Notes: generated from the letters alone by a model not told the origin. A stretch of 64,000 nt of DNA from Nocardia australiensis (GCF_020733705.1 NZ_JAJFZM010000001.1:2604001-2668000); one strand, 5' to 3'. Positions 1 through 8,652 are shown, counted from the first letter of the stretch. Numbers and translations: made by a program.

Positions 1-803
1 CGGTAGTAGCGGTGCAGGATGCGGTCGTGGATCTTCGGGGTGATCAGGGCGCCGTATTCGGCGAAGGTGCCCAGTGGGATGTCGATGCGTCTCGGTCGTT
101 CGGTCAGGGCGCGCACGACGGTGGCGGCGGCCCATTCGGGGGATTCGGATGGGCCCTGATACCCGCTGGGGGCGATCATGGGCGTGCGAATCAGCGGCAT
201 GTGGATCGTGGTGAAAGTGACGCCGTCGGCCATGGTTTCGACCGCCGCCACCTCGGTGAACTTGTCCAGCGCCGCCTTGCTGGCGAGGTAGGCGGAGAAC
301 CGTGGGGTGGCGACCTGCACGCCCGCGCTGCTGATGTTGACGATATGGCCGAACCGGCGCTCCCGCATTTGCGGCAGCAGGGCCAATGTCAGCCGCAGCG
401 CGCCGAAGTAGTTGACCGCCATGGTGCGTTCGAAGTCGTGCAGCCGATCGGTGGAGCGGTGGATGGCGCGGCGGATGGAGCGGCCCGCGTTGTTCACCAG
501 CATGTCGACGTGGCCGTGCTCGTCCAGGATGGTCTTGACGGCGTGGTCGACGGATTCGGAATCGGTGACGTCGCATTGGTATCCGTAGGCGGTGCCGCCC
601 TCGGCCCGGATCTCTTCGACCACGGCCGCGAGTTCGTCGTCACGGCGCGCGAGCAGGAACACGATGGCGCCCTTGTCCGCGACGGCCAGCGCCGCCGCCC
701 GGCCGATGCCGGAGGAAGCGCCGGTGATGAGGACATGGCGGCCGGTGATGTCGCGGCGGTTGCGCCGGCTCTGCCCGCGCGGGGCGTTGTCAGCGGAGGT
801 CAT
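1..803 (-). CDS. SDR family oxidoreductase, 3' end outside the window
   Basis: Classical short-chain dehydrogenase/reductase, NAD(P)-dependent, cytosolic. The N-terminus carries the Rossmann motif TGASSGIG (about residue 27), then NNAG in the middle and the catalytic YLASK. The style (LITGASSGIGRAAAL, FLLARR) resembles the reductase half of mycobacterial fatty-acyl-CoA reductases, so a lipid substrate is a reasonable guess but not shown. The ATG at 803 has AAAGGAG five bases upstream. The frame stays open to base 1, so at least 267 residues are present and the C-terminus is missing. A TetR-type palindrome lies just upstream (835-854). Confidence 0.9.
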   Translation of the reverse strand, partial: MTSADNAPRGQSRRNRRDITGRHVLITGASSGIGRAAALAVADKGAIVFLLARRDDELAAVVEEIRAEGGTAYGYQCDVTDSESVDHAVKTILDEHGHVDMLVNNAGRSIRRAIHRSTDRLHDFERTMAVNYFGALRLTLALLPQMRERRFGHIVNISSAGVQVATPRFSAYLASKAALDKFTEVAAVETMADGVTFTTIHMPLIRTPMIAPSGYQGPSESPEWAAATVVRALTERPRRIDIPLGTFAEYGALITPKIHDRILHRYY

Positions 804-834
804 CGCTGCTCCTTTGCAGGTTGATTCGGGCATG

Positions 835-854
835 AACTTACTCCGAAGTAAGTT
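835..854. promoter_or_regulatory. TetR-type operator upstream of the SDR gene
   Basis: AACTTACT and AGTAAGTT form a perfect 8-bp inverted repeat around CCGA. A second overlapping repeat, AAGTAA-GT-TTACTT, covers 846-859. It lies about 30 bp upstream of the SDR start and between divergent genes. No TetR gene is adjacent, so the regulator would act in trans or lie outside the window. Confidence 0.55.
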
Positions 855-911
855 TACTTGCCAGTGGGTCTCGTCACCTCGCGACTCGGATTCGAACGAC
901 TCTCGAAACCT

Positions 912-927
912 TCGAACATATGTGCGA
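912..927 (+). promoter_or_regulatory. SOS (LexA) box
   Basis: TCGAACATATGTGCGA matches the mycobacterial SOS box TCGAAC-N4-GTTCGA at 11 of 12 conserved positions. It ends 11 bp before the ATG of the next gene, placing it on that promoter. The dnaE2 gene 1.9 kb away has a box of the same quality. Confidence 0.65.
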
Positions 928-938
928 TACTTGCGCGC

Positions 939-1394
939 ATGGCGGACGATCGGATGGCGGAAGTATTTGCCGCGGTGCGGCTCGGCGGTGGGGATCCGGC
1001 GGCGGCCCGGCGGCTGCTCGAGGAACTGTGGAACGAGATCGGTGTGGGTGGAGATCCGTTGCACCGCTGCGTCATCGCGCACCACCTTGCCGAGTTGCAG
1101 GACACGGCCGAGGGGGCGCTGCTGTGGGATCAACGTGCGCTCGCGGCGGTATTCGGGCCCGGCGTTCCACTTGATGAGGGTCTGCGCGGTTTTCTGCCTT
1201 CGCTCTATCTCAGCCTGGCCGACAGCCACCGCCGCGTCGGCGATTTCGACGCGACCCGAATGCAATTGGCCATCGCCCGTGGGCATCTCGACATCCTCGC
1301 CAATGACGCATACGGCGCGGTGATCCACACCAAGCTCGACAATATCGAGGCCGCGCTGGCTGTCGCGTCGAAAGAGCCGCTATCGGCCGGTTGA
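939..1394 (+). CDS. Helical, TPR-like protein of unknown function, probably SOS-controlled
   Basis: 151-residue soluble, acidic, helix-rich protein. Spacing of residues such as AHHLAELQD, LYLSLADSHRRVGDFD and AIARGHLDIL suggests tetratricopeptide-like helical hairpins, which would imply a protein-binding role; no catalytic motif or signal peptide is visible. I chose the ATG at 939 because an upstream in-frame start at 858 would put the SOS box inside the coding region. The box at 912-927 is the main clue: the gene is likely induced by DNA damage. Function unknown. Confidence 0.75.
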   Translation: MADDRMAEVFAAVRLGGGDPAAARRLLEELWNEIGVGGDPLHRCVIAHHLAELQDTAEGALLWDQRALAAVFGPGVPLDEGLRGFLPSLYLSLADSHRRVGDFDATRMQLAIARGHLDILANDAYGAVIHTKLDNIEAALAVASKEPLSAG

Positions 1395-1413
1395 CCCCGG
1401 ATGGGCGGCGTTG

Positions 1414-1566
1414 TCAGGCCAGGGTCGCCGATTCAGGGGTGATGCCGTTGGCGCGCGCGTTGGCGTCGATGATGTCGCGAAGCCAGGTCGTCAGGCCGGT
1501 CTCGATGTCATCGTAGAAAAGCGGCGAATCCTGGATCTTCGGCGTACCCGTGTCCAACGCAGACAT
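1414..1566 (-). CDS. Small hypothetical protein (50 aa)
   Basis: ATG at 1566 gives a 50-residue acidic peptide with the segment YDDIETGLTTWLRDIIDANAR, which looks like real protein sequence (amphipathic helix) rather than an antisense artefact. There is no convincing ribosome binding site. A longer in-frame start at 1734 would run through two strong hairpins and is unlikely. It may be the tail of a decayed gene. Confidence 0.35.
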   Translation of the reverse strand: MSALDTGTPKIQDSPLFYDDIETGLTTWLRDIIDANARANGITPESATLA

Positions 1567-1628
1567 GCATCGAGTGCGTGCAGTCGAAGTAGGAGCCGAA
1601 GAGTCCGGATCGTGACGCCCGCGAGCAA

Positions 1629-1666
1629 CGCGACAGGCGCCGACGGTGTGTCCGGCGCCTGTCGCG
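1629..1666. terminator. Strong hairpin, likely part of a terminator
   Basis: CGCGACAGGCGCCG (1629-1642) and its exact reverse complement (1653-1666) form a 14-bp stem with a 10-base loop. It is the second of two hairpins downstream of the VOC gene on the minus strand. There is no U-tract. Confidence 0.5.
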
Positions 1667-1698
1667 GTGTGGTCGGAGGCTCGATTCGTCACACCGTT

Positions 1699-1740
1699 CA
1701 GTCTGTGGTCGCCGTGCGAGTCCCCGGCGACCACAGACTG
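1699..1740 (-). terminator. Hairpin just after the VOC gene
   Basis: CAGTCTGTGGTCGCCG (1699-1714) pairs perfectly with 1725-1740, giving a 16-bp stem and a 10-base loop. It starts two bases beyond the VOC stop codon on the minus strand, so it is the natural terminator of that gene. Confidence 0.65.
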
Positions 1741-1741
1741 C

Positions 1742-2248
1742 TCACTGGTCGGGTGCCCCGATTCCGATATCCCGCAGATACTCGGCCGCGGCGCTGTTCG
1801 GATCGTAGGGGCGTGCCGCCGTCATGATCACTCGGGTGTGCTCCGGTGTGACGATCTCCAATTCCACCGAGTTCCAAGGCATCTCACGTGGTCCTGTCGT
1901 GCAGCCGGGGATCAACTCCGCGCACGCGGTCGCGATCTCGTCGATCTGGCTCAGCACGCAGGAGAAGCTCACGCTCAGCGCCGATGTCCCGGCAGGGCGT
2001 TCGTCCGGCACGAGCAAGACGTCCTGAAACGCCCAGCGGCGCAGGTGCGTGATCCGGCCGGGAACTGAGAACAGATCGAAGAACCCGAGTCCACGGCTCC
2101 AGAAGTCCGCCGACGCGGCCAGATCGGGCGTCGGCACCGTGACGAACATTGGCATCCCATAGATACCACGAAAAAGCTCGGGCGCGGCGGCGTCGGGCGC
2201 GGGAGTGGGGACGGGACTGATGTCGAACGCGTGGAAGGTTTCGGTCAT
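1742..2248 (-). CDS. VOC (glyoxalase/bleomycin-resistance) family protein
   Basis: 168 residues with a VOC fold: the first half contains FVTVPTPDLAASADFWSRGLGF, the classic opening beta-alpha-beta of the family, and a second half-module carries VELEIVTPEHTRVIMTA. VOC proteins bind a metal and act as dioxygenases, isomerases or drug-binding resistance proteins; the substrate here is not readable. It sits alone between a hairpin terminator and a MerR-type promoter. Such MerR/VOC pairings are common in drug-sequestration genes, which makes a resistance role plausible (inference). Confidence 0.8.
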   Translation of the reverse strand: MTETFHAFDISPVPTPAPDAAAPELFRGIYGMPMFVTVPTPDLAASADFWSRGLGFFDLFSVPGRITHLRRWAFQDVLLVPDERPAGTSALSVSFSCVLSQIDEIATACAELIPGCTTGPREMPWNSVELEIVTPEHTRVIMTAARPYDPNSAAAEYLRDIGIGAPDQ

Positions 2249-2262
2249 AACGACATCGTCGA

Positions 2263-2286
2263 GCCTTACTCGACGTGAGGGTCAAG
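2263..2286 (-). promoter_or_regulatory. MerR-type promoter/operator of the VOC gene
   Basis: On the minus strand CTTGAC is followed by CCTCACGTCGAGTAAGG, an imperfect dyad located inside what would be an overlong spacer. That is the usual architecture of MerR-family promoters. It lies 15-38 bp upstream of the VOC start. No merR gene is next to it. Confidence 0.55.
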
Positions 2287-2309
2287 TAGCGGCGCGGGCC
2301 ATGAACTGC

Positions 2310-2607
2310 TCAGCTCGCCTGAGCGACGATCATGATGAACTCGAGGGCAAGTGCGATGACCGACAGGATCAATCCCGTGACTGCCAGGCCCCGGCGTCCA
2401 GACCCGCAGGGTTACGTGCACGTTCGGTTCATCGTCGATGATCGCGACGTATTCGGTGCCGGGCGGCAGTTCCGCCGGCCATCCGGCGTCATCGGTCGGC
2501 TCGGTTACGAGCAGTTTTCCGGTGATGCCGGCGAGTTCTGTCTGATCGACGCTCAGCGGTGTCCATTCGGCGTTATCGCGCTCCGGTAGTGCCCGGAGAA
2601 TGCGCAC
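2310..2607 (-). pseudogene. Small membrane protein broken by a frameshift
   Basis: Two overlapping minus-strand frames look coding. The upstream one reads VRILRALPERDNAEW and continues to HVTLRVWTPG. From about 2400 the sense switches to the neighbouring frame, which encodes the hydrophobic segment LAVTGLILSVIALALEFIM and stops at 2310-2312. That second frame has no ATG or GTG start and opens at a TAA immediately before the switch, so the two parts were probably one gene: a soluble N-terminal domain with a C-terminal membrane helix. A one-base change near the run of G/C at about 2396-2402 would join them. Sequencing error, programmed shifting or true decay are all possible. The start (GTG 2607) is a guess. 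Confidence 0.45.
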
Positions 2608-2776
2608 GCGGTATGACCGAAATCGGTATCCAGGCGCTCGCGAATCACATGATGCCGCAGCCGATCCAGGCAAAGCCGCTGGTACCGGCTCCCATCACCT
2701 CGATCCGCGTAGTACAAACCGGTGCGCGACCTAAGTCAGACCCTGTCGAAATCTTGACGCGAACGACTCTTAGAAT

Positions 2777-2792
2777 TCGAATGTATGTTCGA
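2777..2792 (+). promoter_or_regulatory. SOS (LexA) box of dnaE2
   Basis: TCGAATGTATGTTCGA matches TCGAAC-N4-GTTCGA at 11 of 12 positions and lies 20 bp before the dnaE2 ATG. In mycobacteria dnaE2 is a known LexA target, so position and sequence agree. Confidence 0.9.
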
Positions 2793-2811
2793 TTGTTGAG
2801 GAGGTGGTGTC

Positions 2812-5800
2812 ATGGGTTGGAGCAACGGTCCACCGACCTGGGCTGAGCTGGAACGCGTGTTGTCCGGGCGTCCCGGCCGGACGAACCCGGAGGCGATGTA
2901 TCCCGGCGACGGCGGTGACAGTCCGGCGTGGTCGCGCAAGCGTGGGGCGTATCGAGCCGAGCCGGTCGAGCCGGTCGGTGGGCCGCTGGTGCCCTATGCG
3001 GAGCTGCACGCGCATTCGGCCTACAGCTTCCTGGACGGGGCGAGCCAGCCGGAGGAGTTGGTAGAGGAGGCGGTGCGGCTGGGGCTGGAAGCGATCGCCC
3101 TCACCGACCACGACGGCTTCTACGGCACCGTGCGCTTCGCGGAGGCGGCCAAGGAATGGGGCATACCGACGGTCTTCGGTGCGGAACTCTCGCTGGCGTC
3201 GGCGCCCGCGACGAAAACCGGGGACGCGAATTCCGCGCCTCGCACGGGTGCGCCGGATCCCGCGGGCCCGCATCTGCTGGTACTGGCTCGCGGGCGAGAA
3301 GGGTACCGGCGGCTCTCGCGGGAGATCGCGGCCGCGCACCTGGCCGCGGGGGAGAAGGGGATTCTCCGCTACGACCTGGATGTGCTCGCCGCCGCGGCCG
3401 GCGGACACTGGCATATTTTGACCGGTTGCCGGAAAAGCCATGTCCGGCAGGCACTCCAACACGATATGGACGCGGGCGATGCCGGTCTGGGGCGAGCGGA
3501 AGCGGCGCTGCGTGAGCTGATGGAGCGATTCGGCGCCGAGCGGGTGAGCGTGGAACTCACCCACCATGGCATCCCGGAGGACGACGAACGCAACGCCCAT
3601 CTTCTCGCCCTGGCGCAGCGCCTCGGGCTGCCCGTAGTCGCCACCACCGGAGCGCATTTCGCCGATCCCCGGCAGCGTCGGCGTGCTATGGCGCTCGCGG
3701 CGATCAGGTCACGGCAGAGTTTGGACGAGATCGCGGGCTGGTTGGCCCCGGCCGGTGGCGCGCACCTGCGTTCCGGCGCGGAGATGGCGCAATTGTTCGT
3801 CGCCTGCCCGCAGGCGGTGGCGAACGCGGCGGCCCTGGCCCGCGAGTGTGTCTTCGACCTACAGCTGATCGCGCCGAAATTGCCACCGTTCGATGTGCCC
3901 ACCGGACACGATGAACAGTCGTGGTTACGTGCGCTGTCGCTCGCCGGCGCCGCCGACAGGTACGGCCCGCCAGAGGGAAACCCGCAGGCGTACAAGCAGA
4001 TCGAGCACGAACTCGCGGTGATCGAGAAGCTGGAATTCCCCGGCTACTTCCTGGTGGTGCACGACATCGTCACCTTCTGCAAGGACAACGACATCCTGTG
4101 CCAGGGCCGAGGCTCGGCGGCCAACTCGGCGGTCTGCTACGCGATCGGCATCACCAATGTCGACCCGGTCGCTACCGACCTGCTGTTCGAACGATTCCTC
4201 TCCCCGGCCCGCGATGGCCCACCCGATATCGACGTCGATATCGAATCCGATCGCCGCGAGGAGGCCATCCAGCACGTCTACGCTAAATACGGTCGCGAGT
4301 ACGCCGCCCAGGTAGCCAATGTGATCACCTATCGCGGCAAGTCCGCGGTGCGGGATGCCGCACGCGCACTTGGGTTTTCGCCCGGACAGCAGGATGCGTG
4401 GAGCAAGCGGGTGAGCCGGTGGACGGGCGTCGGTAGCGAGACCCGCACCGACATACCTGCCGAAGTGCTCGAGCTGGCCACCGAAATCGAAGGGCTGCCG
4501 AGGCATCTCGGTATCCACTCGGGCGGCATGGTGATCTGCGATCGCCCCATCGCCGATGTCTGCCCGGTGGAGTGGGCGCGCATGCCCGGCCGCAGCGTGC
4601 TGCAGTGGGACAAAGACGATTGCGCCGCAGTCAATTTGGTGAAATTCGATCTACTCGGACTCGGCATGCTCTCCGCGCTGCATTACATGATCGATATGGT
4701 TCGCGAACACGAAGGGAAAACCGTCGAGCTGCACCGGCTCGATCTGAAGGAAACCGCTGTCTACGAGATGCTTTCGCGCGCCGACTCGGTGGGCGTCTTC
4801 CAGGTGGAGTCACGTGCGCAGATGGCCACCCTGCCCCGATTGAAGCCGAGGAACTTCTACGACCTGGTCGTCGAGGTCGCGCTGATCCGGCCCGGCCCGA
4901 TCCAGGGTGGTTCTGTGCACCCCTACATCCGCCGCCGCAACGGGCTCGAAGAGCCGAGTTACGACCATGAGTGCCTGCGTAATTCGCTAGAGCGCACCCT
5001 CGGTGTGCCGCTGTTCCAGGAACAACTCATGCAGATGGCCGTCGATGTCGCCGGGTTCACCGCCGCCGAGGCCGATCAATTGCGCCGCGCGATGGGTTCC
5101 AAACGTTCCCCGCAACGCATGGAACGTCTCAGGGGCCGGCTCTACCAGGGCATGCGCGAGCTGCACGGCATCACCGGCGAGGTCGCCGACCGTATCTACG
5201 AAAAGCTCTATGCCTTCGCGAATTTCGGATTCCCGGAAAGCCATTCACAGAGCTTCGCCTCGATCGTGTTCTACTCGGCGTGGTTCAAGCTGCACCATCC
5301 CGCGGCCTTCTGCGCCGGCCTGCTGCGCGCCCAGCCGATGGGCTTCTACCCTCCGCAATCGTTGGTCGCCGACGCGCGCAGGCACGGCGTGCTCGTACAC
5401 GGCCCCGACATCAATGCCAGTCGCGCCGAGCCGACCCTCGAAAACGGCGGCGCCGAGGTTCGCCTCGGACTCGCCGCGATCCGCCACATCGGTGCCACTC
5501 TCGCCGATCGCATTGTCGACGCCCGTGCGCAAGGTCCCTACATCTCCTTCATCGACCTGACCGGACGTGTGGAACTCACCGTCACCCAGGCCGAATCCCT
5601 CGCCACCGCAGGCGCATTCGGCTGCCTCGGGATAACTCGGCGCGAAGCGCTGTGGGCAGCGGGCGCTGCGGCGGGGGAGCGCCGAGACCGCCTGCCCGGC
5701 ACCGGCGCCGCCACTGTAGCGCCCGCCCTGCCAGGCATGAGTGAACTCGAACTGGCCGCCGCCGACGTTTGGGCCACCGGCGTATCCCCGGGTAGCTATC

Positions 5801-6150
5801 CCACCGAATTCCTGCGCCCACGACTCGATGCCCTCGGCGTCATCCCCGCCGACGGACTGCTCGCCGTCCCCGATGGCTCCCGCGTCCTGGTCGGCGGCGC
5901 TGTCACCCATCGTCAACGCCCCGCTACCGCCGCGGGTGTCACCTTCCTCAACCTGGAAGACGAAACCGGCATGGTGAACATTGTCTGCTCAGTAGGTCTG
6001 TGGACCCGCTACCGCCGCCTGGCCCAGAGCGCACCCGCCCTGCTCATCCGTGGCCGCGTCCAAAACGCCGAAGGCGCGGTAAGTGTCGTCGCCGAACACC
6101 TTCAGCGCCTGGACCTGCGCATCACCGCGAAATCCCGCGACTTCCGCTGA
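2812..6150 (+). CDS. dnaE2: Error-prone DNA polymerase DnaE2
   Basis: 1112-residue C-family polymerase that performs translesion synthesis after DNA damage. In order: an N-terminal PHP domain (HAHSAYSFLDG at residues 66-76, TDHDGFYG), the polymerase palm and catalytic acidic cluster PDIDVDIE near residue 471, the fingers and helix-hairpin-helix region, and a C-terminal OB-fold (VLVGGAVTHRQR, then FLNLEDETGMVNIV). Length is normal for DnaE2, shorter than the replicative DnaE1. GAGGAGG lies close upstream of the ATG and an SOS box 20 bp upstream. The partner genes imuA' and imuB of the mycobacterial mutasome are not in this window. Confidence 0.97.
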   Translation: MGWSNGPPTWAELERVLSGRPGRTNPEAMYPGDGGDSPAWSRKRGAYRAEPVEPVGGPLVPYAELHAHSAYSFLDGASQPEELVEEAVRLGLEAIALTDHDGFYGTVRFAEAAKEWGIPTVFGAELSLASAPATKTGDANSAPRTGAPDPAGPHLLVLARGREGYRRLSREIAAAHLAAGEKGILRYDLDVLAAAAGGHWHILTGCRKSHVRQALQHDMDAGDAGLGRAEAALRELMERFGAERVSVELTHHGIPEDDERNAHLLALAQRLGLPVVATTGAHFADPRQRRRAMALAAIRSRQSLDEIAGWLAPAGGAHLRSGAEMAQLFVACPQAVANAAALARECVFDLQLIAPKLPPFDVPTGHDEQSWLRALSLAGAADRYGPPEGNPQAYKQIEHELAVIEKLEFPGYFLVVHDIVTFCKDNDILCQGRGSAANSAVCYAIGITNVDPVATDLLFERFLSPARDGPPDIDVDIESDRREEAIQHVYAKYGREYAAQVANVITYRGKSAVRDAARALGFSPGQQDAWSKRVSRWTGVGSETRTDIPAEVLELATEIEGLPRHLGIHSGGMVICDRPIADVCPVEWARMPGRSVLQWDKDDCAAVNLVKFDLLGLGMLSALHYMIDMVREHEGKTVELHRLDLKETAVYEMLSRADSVGVFQVESRAQMATLPRLKPRNFYDLVVEVALIRPGPIQGGSVHPYIRRRNGLEEPSYDHECLRNSLERTLGVPLFQEQLMQMAVDVAGFTAAEADQLRRAMGSKRSPQRMERLRGRLYQGMRELHGITGEVADRIYEKLYAFANFGFPESHSQSFASIVFYSAWFKLHHPAAFCAGLLRAQPMGFYPPQSLVADARRHGVLVHGPDINASRAEPTLENGGAEVRLGLAAIRHIGATLADRIVDARAQGPYISFIDLTGRVELTVTQAESLATAGAFGCLGITRREALWAAGAAAGERRDRLPGTGAATVAPALPGMSELELAAADVWATGVSPGSYPTEFLRPRLDALGVIPADGLLAVPDGSRVLVGGAVTHRQRPATAAGVTFLNLEDETGMVNIVCSVGLWTRYRRLAQSAPALLIRGRVQNAEGAVSVVAEHLQRLDLRITAKSRDFR

Positions 6151-6391
6151 GGTCGGAACATCCCGTTCCCGTTGACGGCCTGCTCCGAACGTAATCACCC
6201 TCTGCCACAATGCGTTTCACTTCGGCGCGAAGCTCTGGGAAGCTTTTCCTTCAGGCCGGTGAGCCGGGCCGGCAGCCGTCGAACCCATCGGCGATTTCCG
6301 GATCGTGCTGGATGTAGTGCGGCTCAATGAACTCGGCCGGTCCTGGCCCGGGCTTCGTGACCGAATTCACCGCAACGGCTACCCTGCGTCC

Positions 6392-7426
6392 ATGCGAAAG
6401 CTTGCGGTGTTGTTGACCGGCGTACTGGGTTTGACGTTGCTCGTCGGATGTGGTGACGACCGCAGCGATAAGTCCGTGGCGAATCAGTCGAGCGTGGCCA
6501 CCGCCGCGCCCAGCATCGTGGCGCCGGGGCTGCGTGCGCAGAGTCCGGCGCCGCAGGACAACAACTCAGGTGCTCAGTCGACCGCGACGCGCAAAGAGGT
6601 CATCACCGGCAGTGTCGATCTCACCACGGGTGATCCGGTGGGTGCGGCCGGGCGGATCGCCGACCAGGTGCGCGATATCGGCGGGCGGGTCGACAGCCGG
6701 ACCGAGCAACCGGGGGCAGGCGATACCGATCCGAGCGCCACACTCACCGTGCGGGTGCCCGCGGACAAGACTGACGCCTTCATCGACGGCCTCGGCGGGA
6801 TCGGCAGCCTCACCCGAGTGAGCACCAATCGCGACGACGTGACGATGCAGTGGGAGGACCTGGACGCCAAGATCACGGCGTTGCAGGCTTCGGTGGACCG
6901 GTTGCGCGCGCTCATGGCCACAGCCACCAGCACCGCGGATCTCATTGCCGCCGAAGGCGCTCTGTCGAGCCGACAGGGGCAACTCGACAGCCTGACCGCG
7001 CAGAAACGACGCCTCGACGACCAGGTCGCACTGTCCTCGTTGACCATCGATATCACCACCGAGACGAAGAAATCCGATGCGGGGCCAACCAACTTCTGGG
7101 ACGGGATCGTCTCCGGATGGCACTCGATGGTGGACTGGCTGAAGGACGCGATCGTGTTCAGCGGCAAGGCAATTCCGTGGCTCGGGTTGGTTGTCGTGAT
7201 CGCCGCCGTGGTGTGGGGAATCGTGCGAGCGGTGCGACGGCCGGGACGGAAGAACACCGGTTCGCCGACCCAGGAACAGTCGACTGCTTCGAAAGAAGCG
7301 GCGGCACAGGAAGAATCGACGCCCGAACCGGCGAACGTCGGTGTCTCGAACGGTGTCGAAACCGGCCCCGGGACAGGAGAAGCAGGTGCCGACAGTGCGG
7401 GCGACAATCAAACCGAACAGCCGTAA
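6392..7426 (+). CDS. DUF4349 domain lipoprotein
   Basis: 344 residues. An export signal ends in the lipobox LVGC (Cys20), so it is a predicted lipoprotein. The DUF4349 domain follows: a beta-rich part (ITGSVDLTTGDP, TLTVRVPADKTDAFID) around a coiled coil (ITALQASVDRLRALM, LSSRQGQLDSL). A membrane helix (PWLGLVVVIAAVVWGIV) lies near residue 270, then a low-complexity tail. The ATG at 6392 is preferred over 6305 because the signal peptide starts there. The 3' end overlaps the DUF167 gene. Its role is unknown. Confidence 0.85.
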   Translation: MRKLAVLLTGVLGLTLLVGCGDDRSDKSVANQSSVATAAPSIVAPGLRAQSPAPQDNNSGAQSTATRKEVITGSVDLTTGDPVGAAGRIADQVRDIGGRVDSRTEQPGAGDTDPSATLTVRVPADKTDAFIDGLGGIGSLTRVSTNRDDVTMQWEDLDAKITALQASVDRLRALMATATSTADLIAAEGALSSRQGQLDSLTAQKRRLDDQVALSSLTIDITTETKKSDAGPTNFWDGIVSGWHSMVDWLKDAIVFSGKAIPWLGLVVVIAAVVWGIVRAVRRPGRKNTGSPTQEQSTASKEAAAQEESTPEPANVGVSNGVETGPGTGEAGADSAGDNQTEQP

Positions 7427-7613
7427 GGGCCCGCTCGTGGAAACCCTCGGCGACGGATCACTACAGCTGTATGTGCGCCCGCCCGCCGTCGAAGGCAAGG
7501 CGAACAAGGCCGCCATCGAACTGCTTGCCGAGCACTATGGCGTACCCAAGAGTGCGGTTCGCCTCGTCGCGGGCGCCACCTCCCGCTTCAAACGCTTCGA
7601 GGTCGACCTCTGA
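7386..7613 (+). CDS. DUF167 (YggU) family protein
   Basis: 75 residues when started at the GTG 7386, which has GGAGAA seven to eight bases upstream; an ATG at 7341 would add 15 residues and deepen the overlap with the DUF4349 gene. The family core is clear: IKPNSRKG, LYVRPPAVEGKANKAAIELLA and VRLVAGATSRFK. DUF167 proteins are small, widely conserved and of unknown biochemical function. The 41-bp overlap with the preceding gene suggests translational coupling. Confidence 0.85.
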   Translation: MPTVRATIKPNSRKGPLVETLGDGSLQLYVRPPAVEGKANKAAIELLAEHYGVPKSAVRLVAGATSRFKRFEVDL

Positions 7614-7628
7614 TGTCCAGTCGCGCTG

Positions 7629-8093
7629 CTACACCCCGCCCGGGAAGCCGAGTTGGCGCCATGCCTCGTAGACGGTCACGGCGGCGGCATTGGAGAGGTT
7701 CATCGAGCGCCGTCCCGGCAGCATTGGGATGCGCAGTTGCGTGGTGACGTGCGAGTCGTCGAGAACCGCCGCAGGTAAACCGGTCGGCTCGGTTCCGAAC
7801 AGCAGCACGTCACCTTCGCGATAGGCCACTTCGGTGTAATGAGTGTCGGCATGGGTGGTGAACGCGAATACCCGCTCGGGTCGCAACGCCGCCCACGCCG
7901 CCGCAAGATTCGCGTGCACCGTCACCGACGCCAAATCGTGGTAATCCAATCCCGCGCGCCGCAACTTCGACTCCGAGAGGTCGAACCCCAATGGTTCGAC
8001 CAGGTGCAACTCACACCCGGTCCCGGCGACCAGGCGAATCGCATTACCGGTATTTCCCGCTATGGCCGGCTCGTGGAACATCAATCGGAACAC
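7629..8093 (-). CDS. trmL: tRNA (cytidine/uridine-34 2'-O)-methyltransferase TrmL
   Basis: 154-residue SPOUT (SpoU/TrmH) methyltransferase that uses SAM to methylate the wobble ribose of certain tRNAs. Visible motifs: [16 protein letters not shown] at the N-terminus, [22 protein letters not shown] and the trefoil-knot signature [17 protein letters not shown]. The GTG at 8093 gives exactly the family length of about 154; an in-frame ATG at 8111 would add six residues. It is divergent from the DUF3017 gene. Confidence 0.9.
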   Translation of the reverse strand: MFRLMFHEPAIAGNTGNAIRLVAGTGCELHLVEPLGFDLSESKLRRAGLDYHDLASVTVHANLAAAWAALRPERVFAFTTHADTHYTEVAYREGDVLLFGTEPTGLPAAVLDDSHVTTQLRIPMLPGRRSMNLSNAAAVTVYEAWRQLGFPGGV

Positions 8094-8165
8094 AACGCAC
8101 CAGCTTGTCATGGTGGTGATCGGGCGGGCACGACACCCGGGGCGGGTGTCTGTCAGAATCGGGGG

Positions 8166-8495
8166 GTGACCGATGTCGATTCGTCTGCCGCCGACCGGCA
8201 GTCCGGCCCGAACAGCCCGGTGGAGCAATTTATGCGCTCGCACCTGCCGATGCTGGTCGTGGCCGTGGTCATCCTGTTGGCGGTTGTTTTCGTCGCCTCG
8301 GACCGTTGGCGGCGCGGCGCACTGTTCTTCGGTGGCGCAACCCTCGTGGCGGCAGCCTTCCGGCTGTGTCTGCCCACCGCCCGAGTCGGCCTGCTGGCAG
8401 TCCGCAGCAGGCCATTCGACGTCACCACCCTCACCCTTCTCGGCACCACGATCGTCTTGATCGCCGCCACCATCAACACCCTCGGTGTCGCCTGA
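8166..8495 (+). CDS. DUF3017 small membrane protein
   Basis: 109 residues with three hydrophobic segments ([40 protein letters not shown]) and the basic/arginine-rich connection typical of actinobacterial DUF3017. The GTG at 8166 lies right after CAGAAT-like promoter sequence, so the transcript may be leaderless. Bases 8319-8407 of this gene occur again as an exact copy 1,027 bp downstream. Function unknown. Confidence 0.8.
   Translation: MTDVDSSAADRQSGPNSPVEQFMRSHLPMLVVAVVILLAVVFVASDRWRRGALFFGGATLVAAAFRLCLPTARVGLLAVRSRPFDVTTLTLLGTTIVLIAATINTLGVA
8319..8407 (+). repeat. 89-bp direct repeat, original copy inside the DUF3017 gene
   Basis: This 89-bp stretch is identical to 9346-9434. It encodes the second membrane segment and the following loop of the DUF3017 protein, so this is the source copy. 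Confidence 0.95.
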
Positions 8496-8652
8496 CGGAC
8501 ACAGGATGCCCTTCGGGGTGGCGTTCGACCAGGCCGCGTCTGGGACGGAATTGCGGGGCATTCACGACAGGTCAATGCGCTAGGATCCGGATCGGCAGCA
8601 ATACCGGGGATACACCATGTGCTGATCCCTCCGGCGCGCGGGGAGGAACGTG

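Noticed and set aside
12..824. Long plus-strand reading frame (270 residues)
   Set aside because: It is antisense to the SDR gene, which has clear Rossmann and catalytic motifs on the minus strand; the plus frame is rich in Gly/Arg/His repeats without protein features.
889..905. TCGAACGACTCTCGAA as an extra SOS box
   Set aside because: The second half (CTCGAA) does not match GTTCGA; the adjacent 912-927 site is much better.
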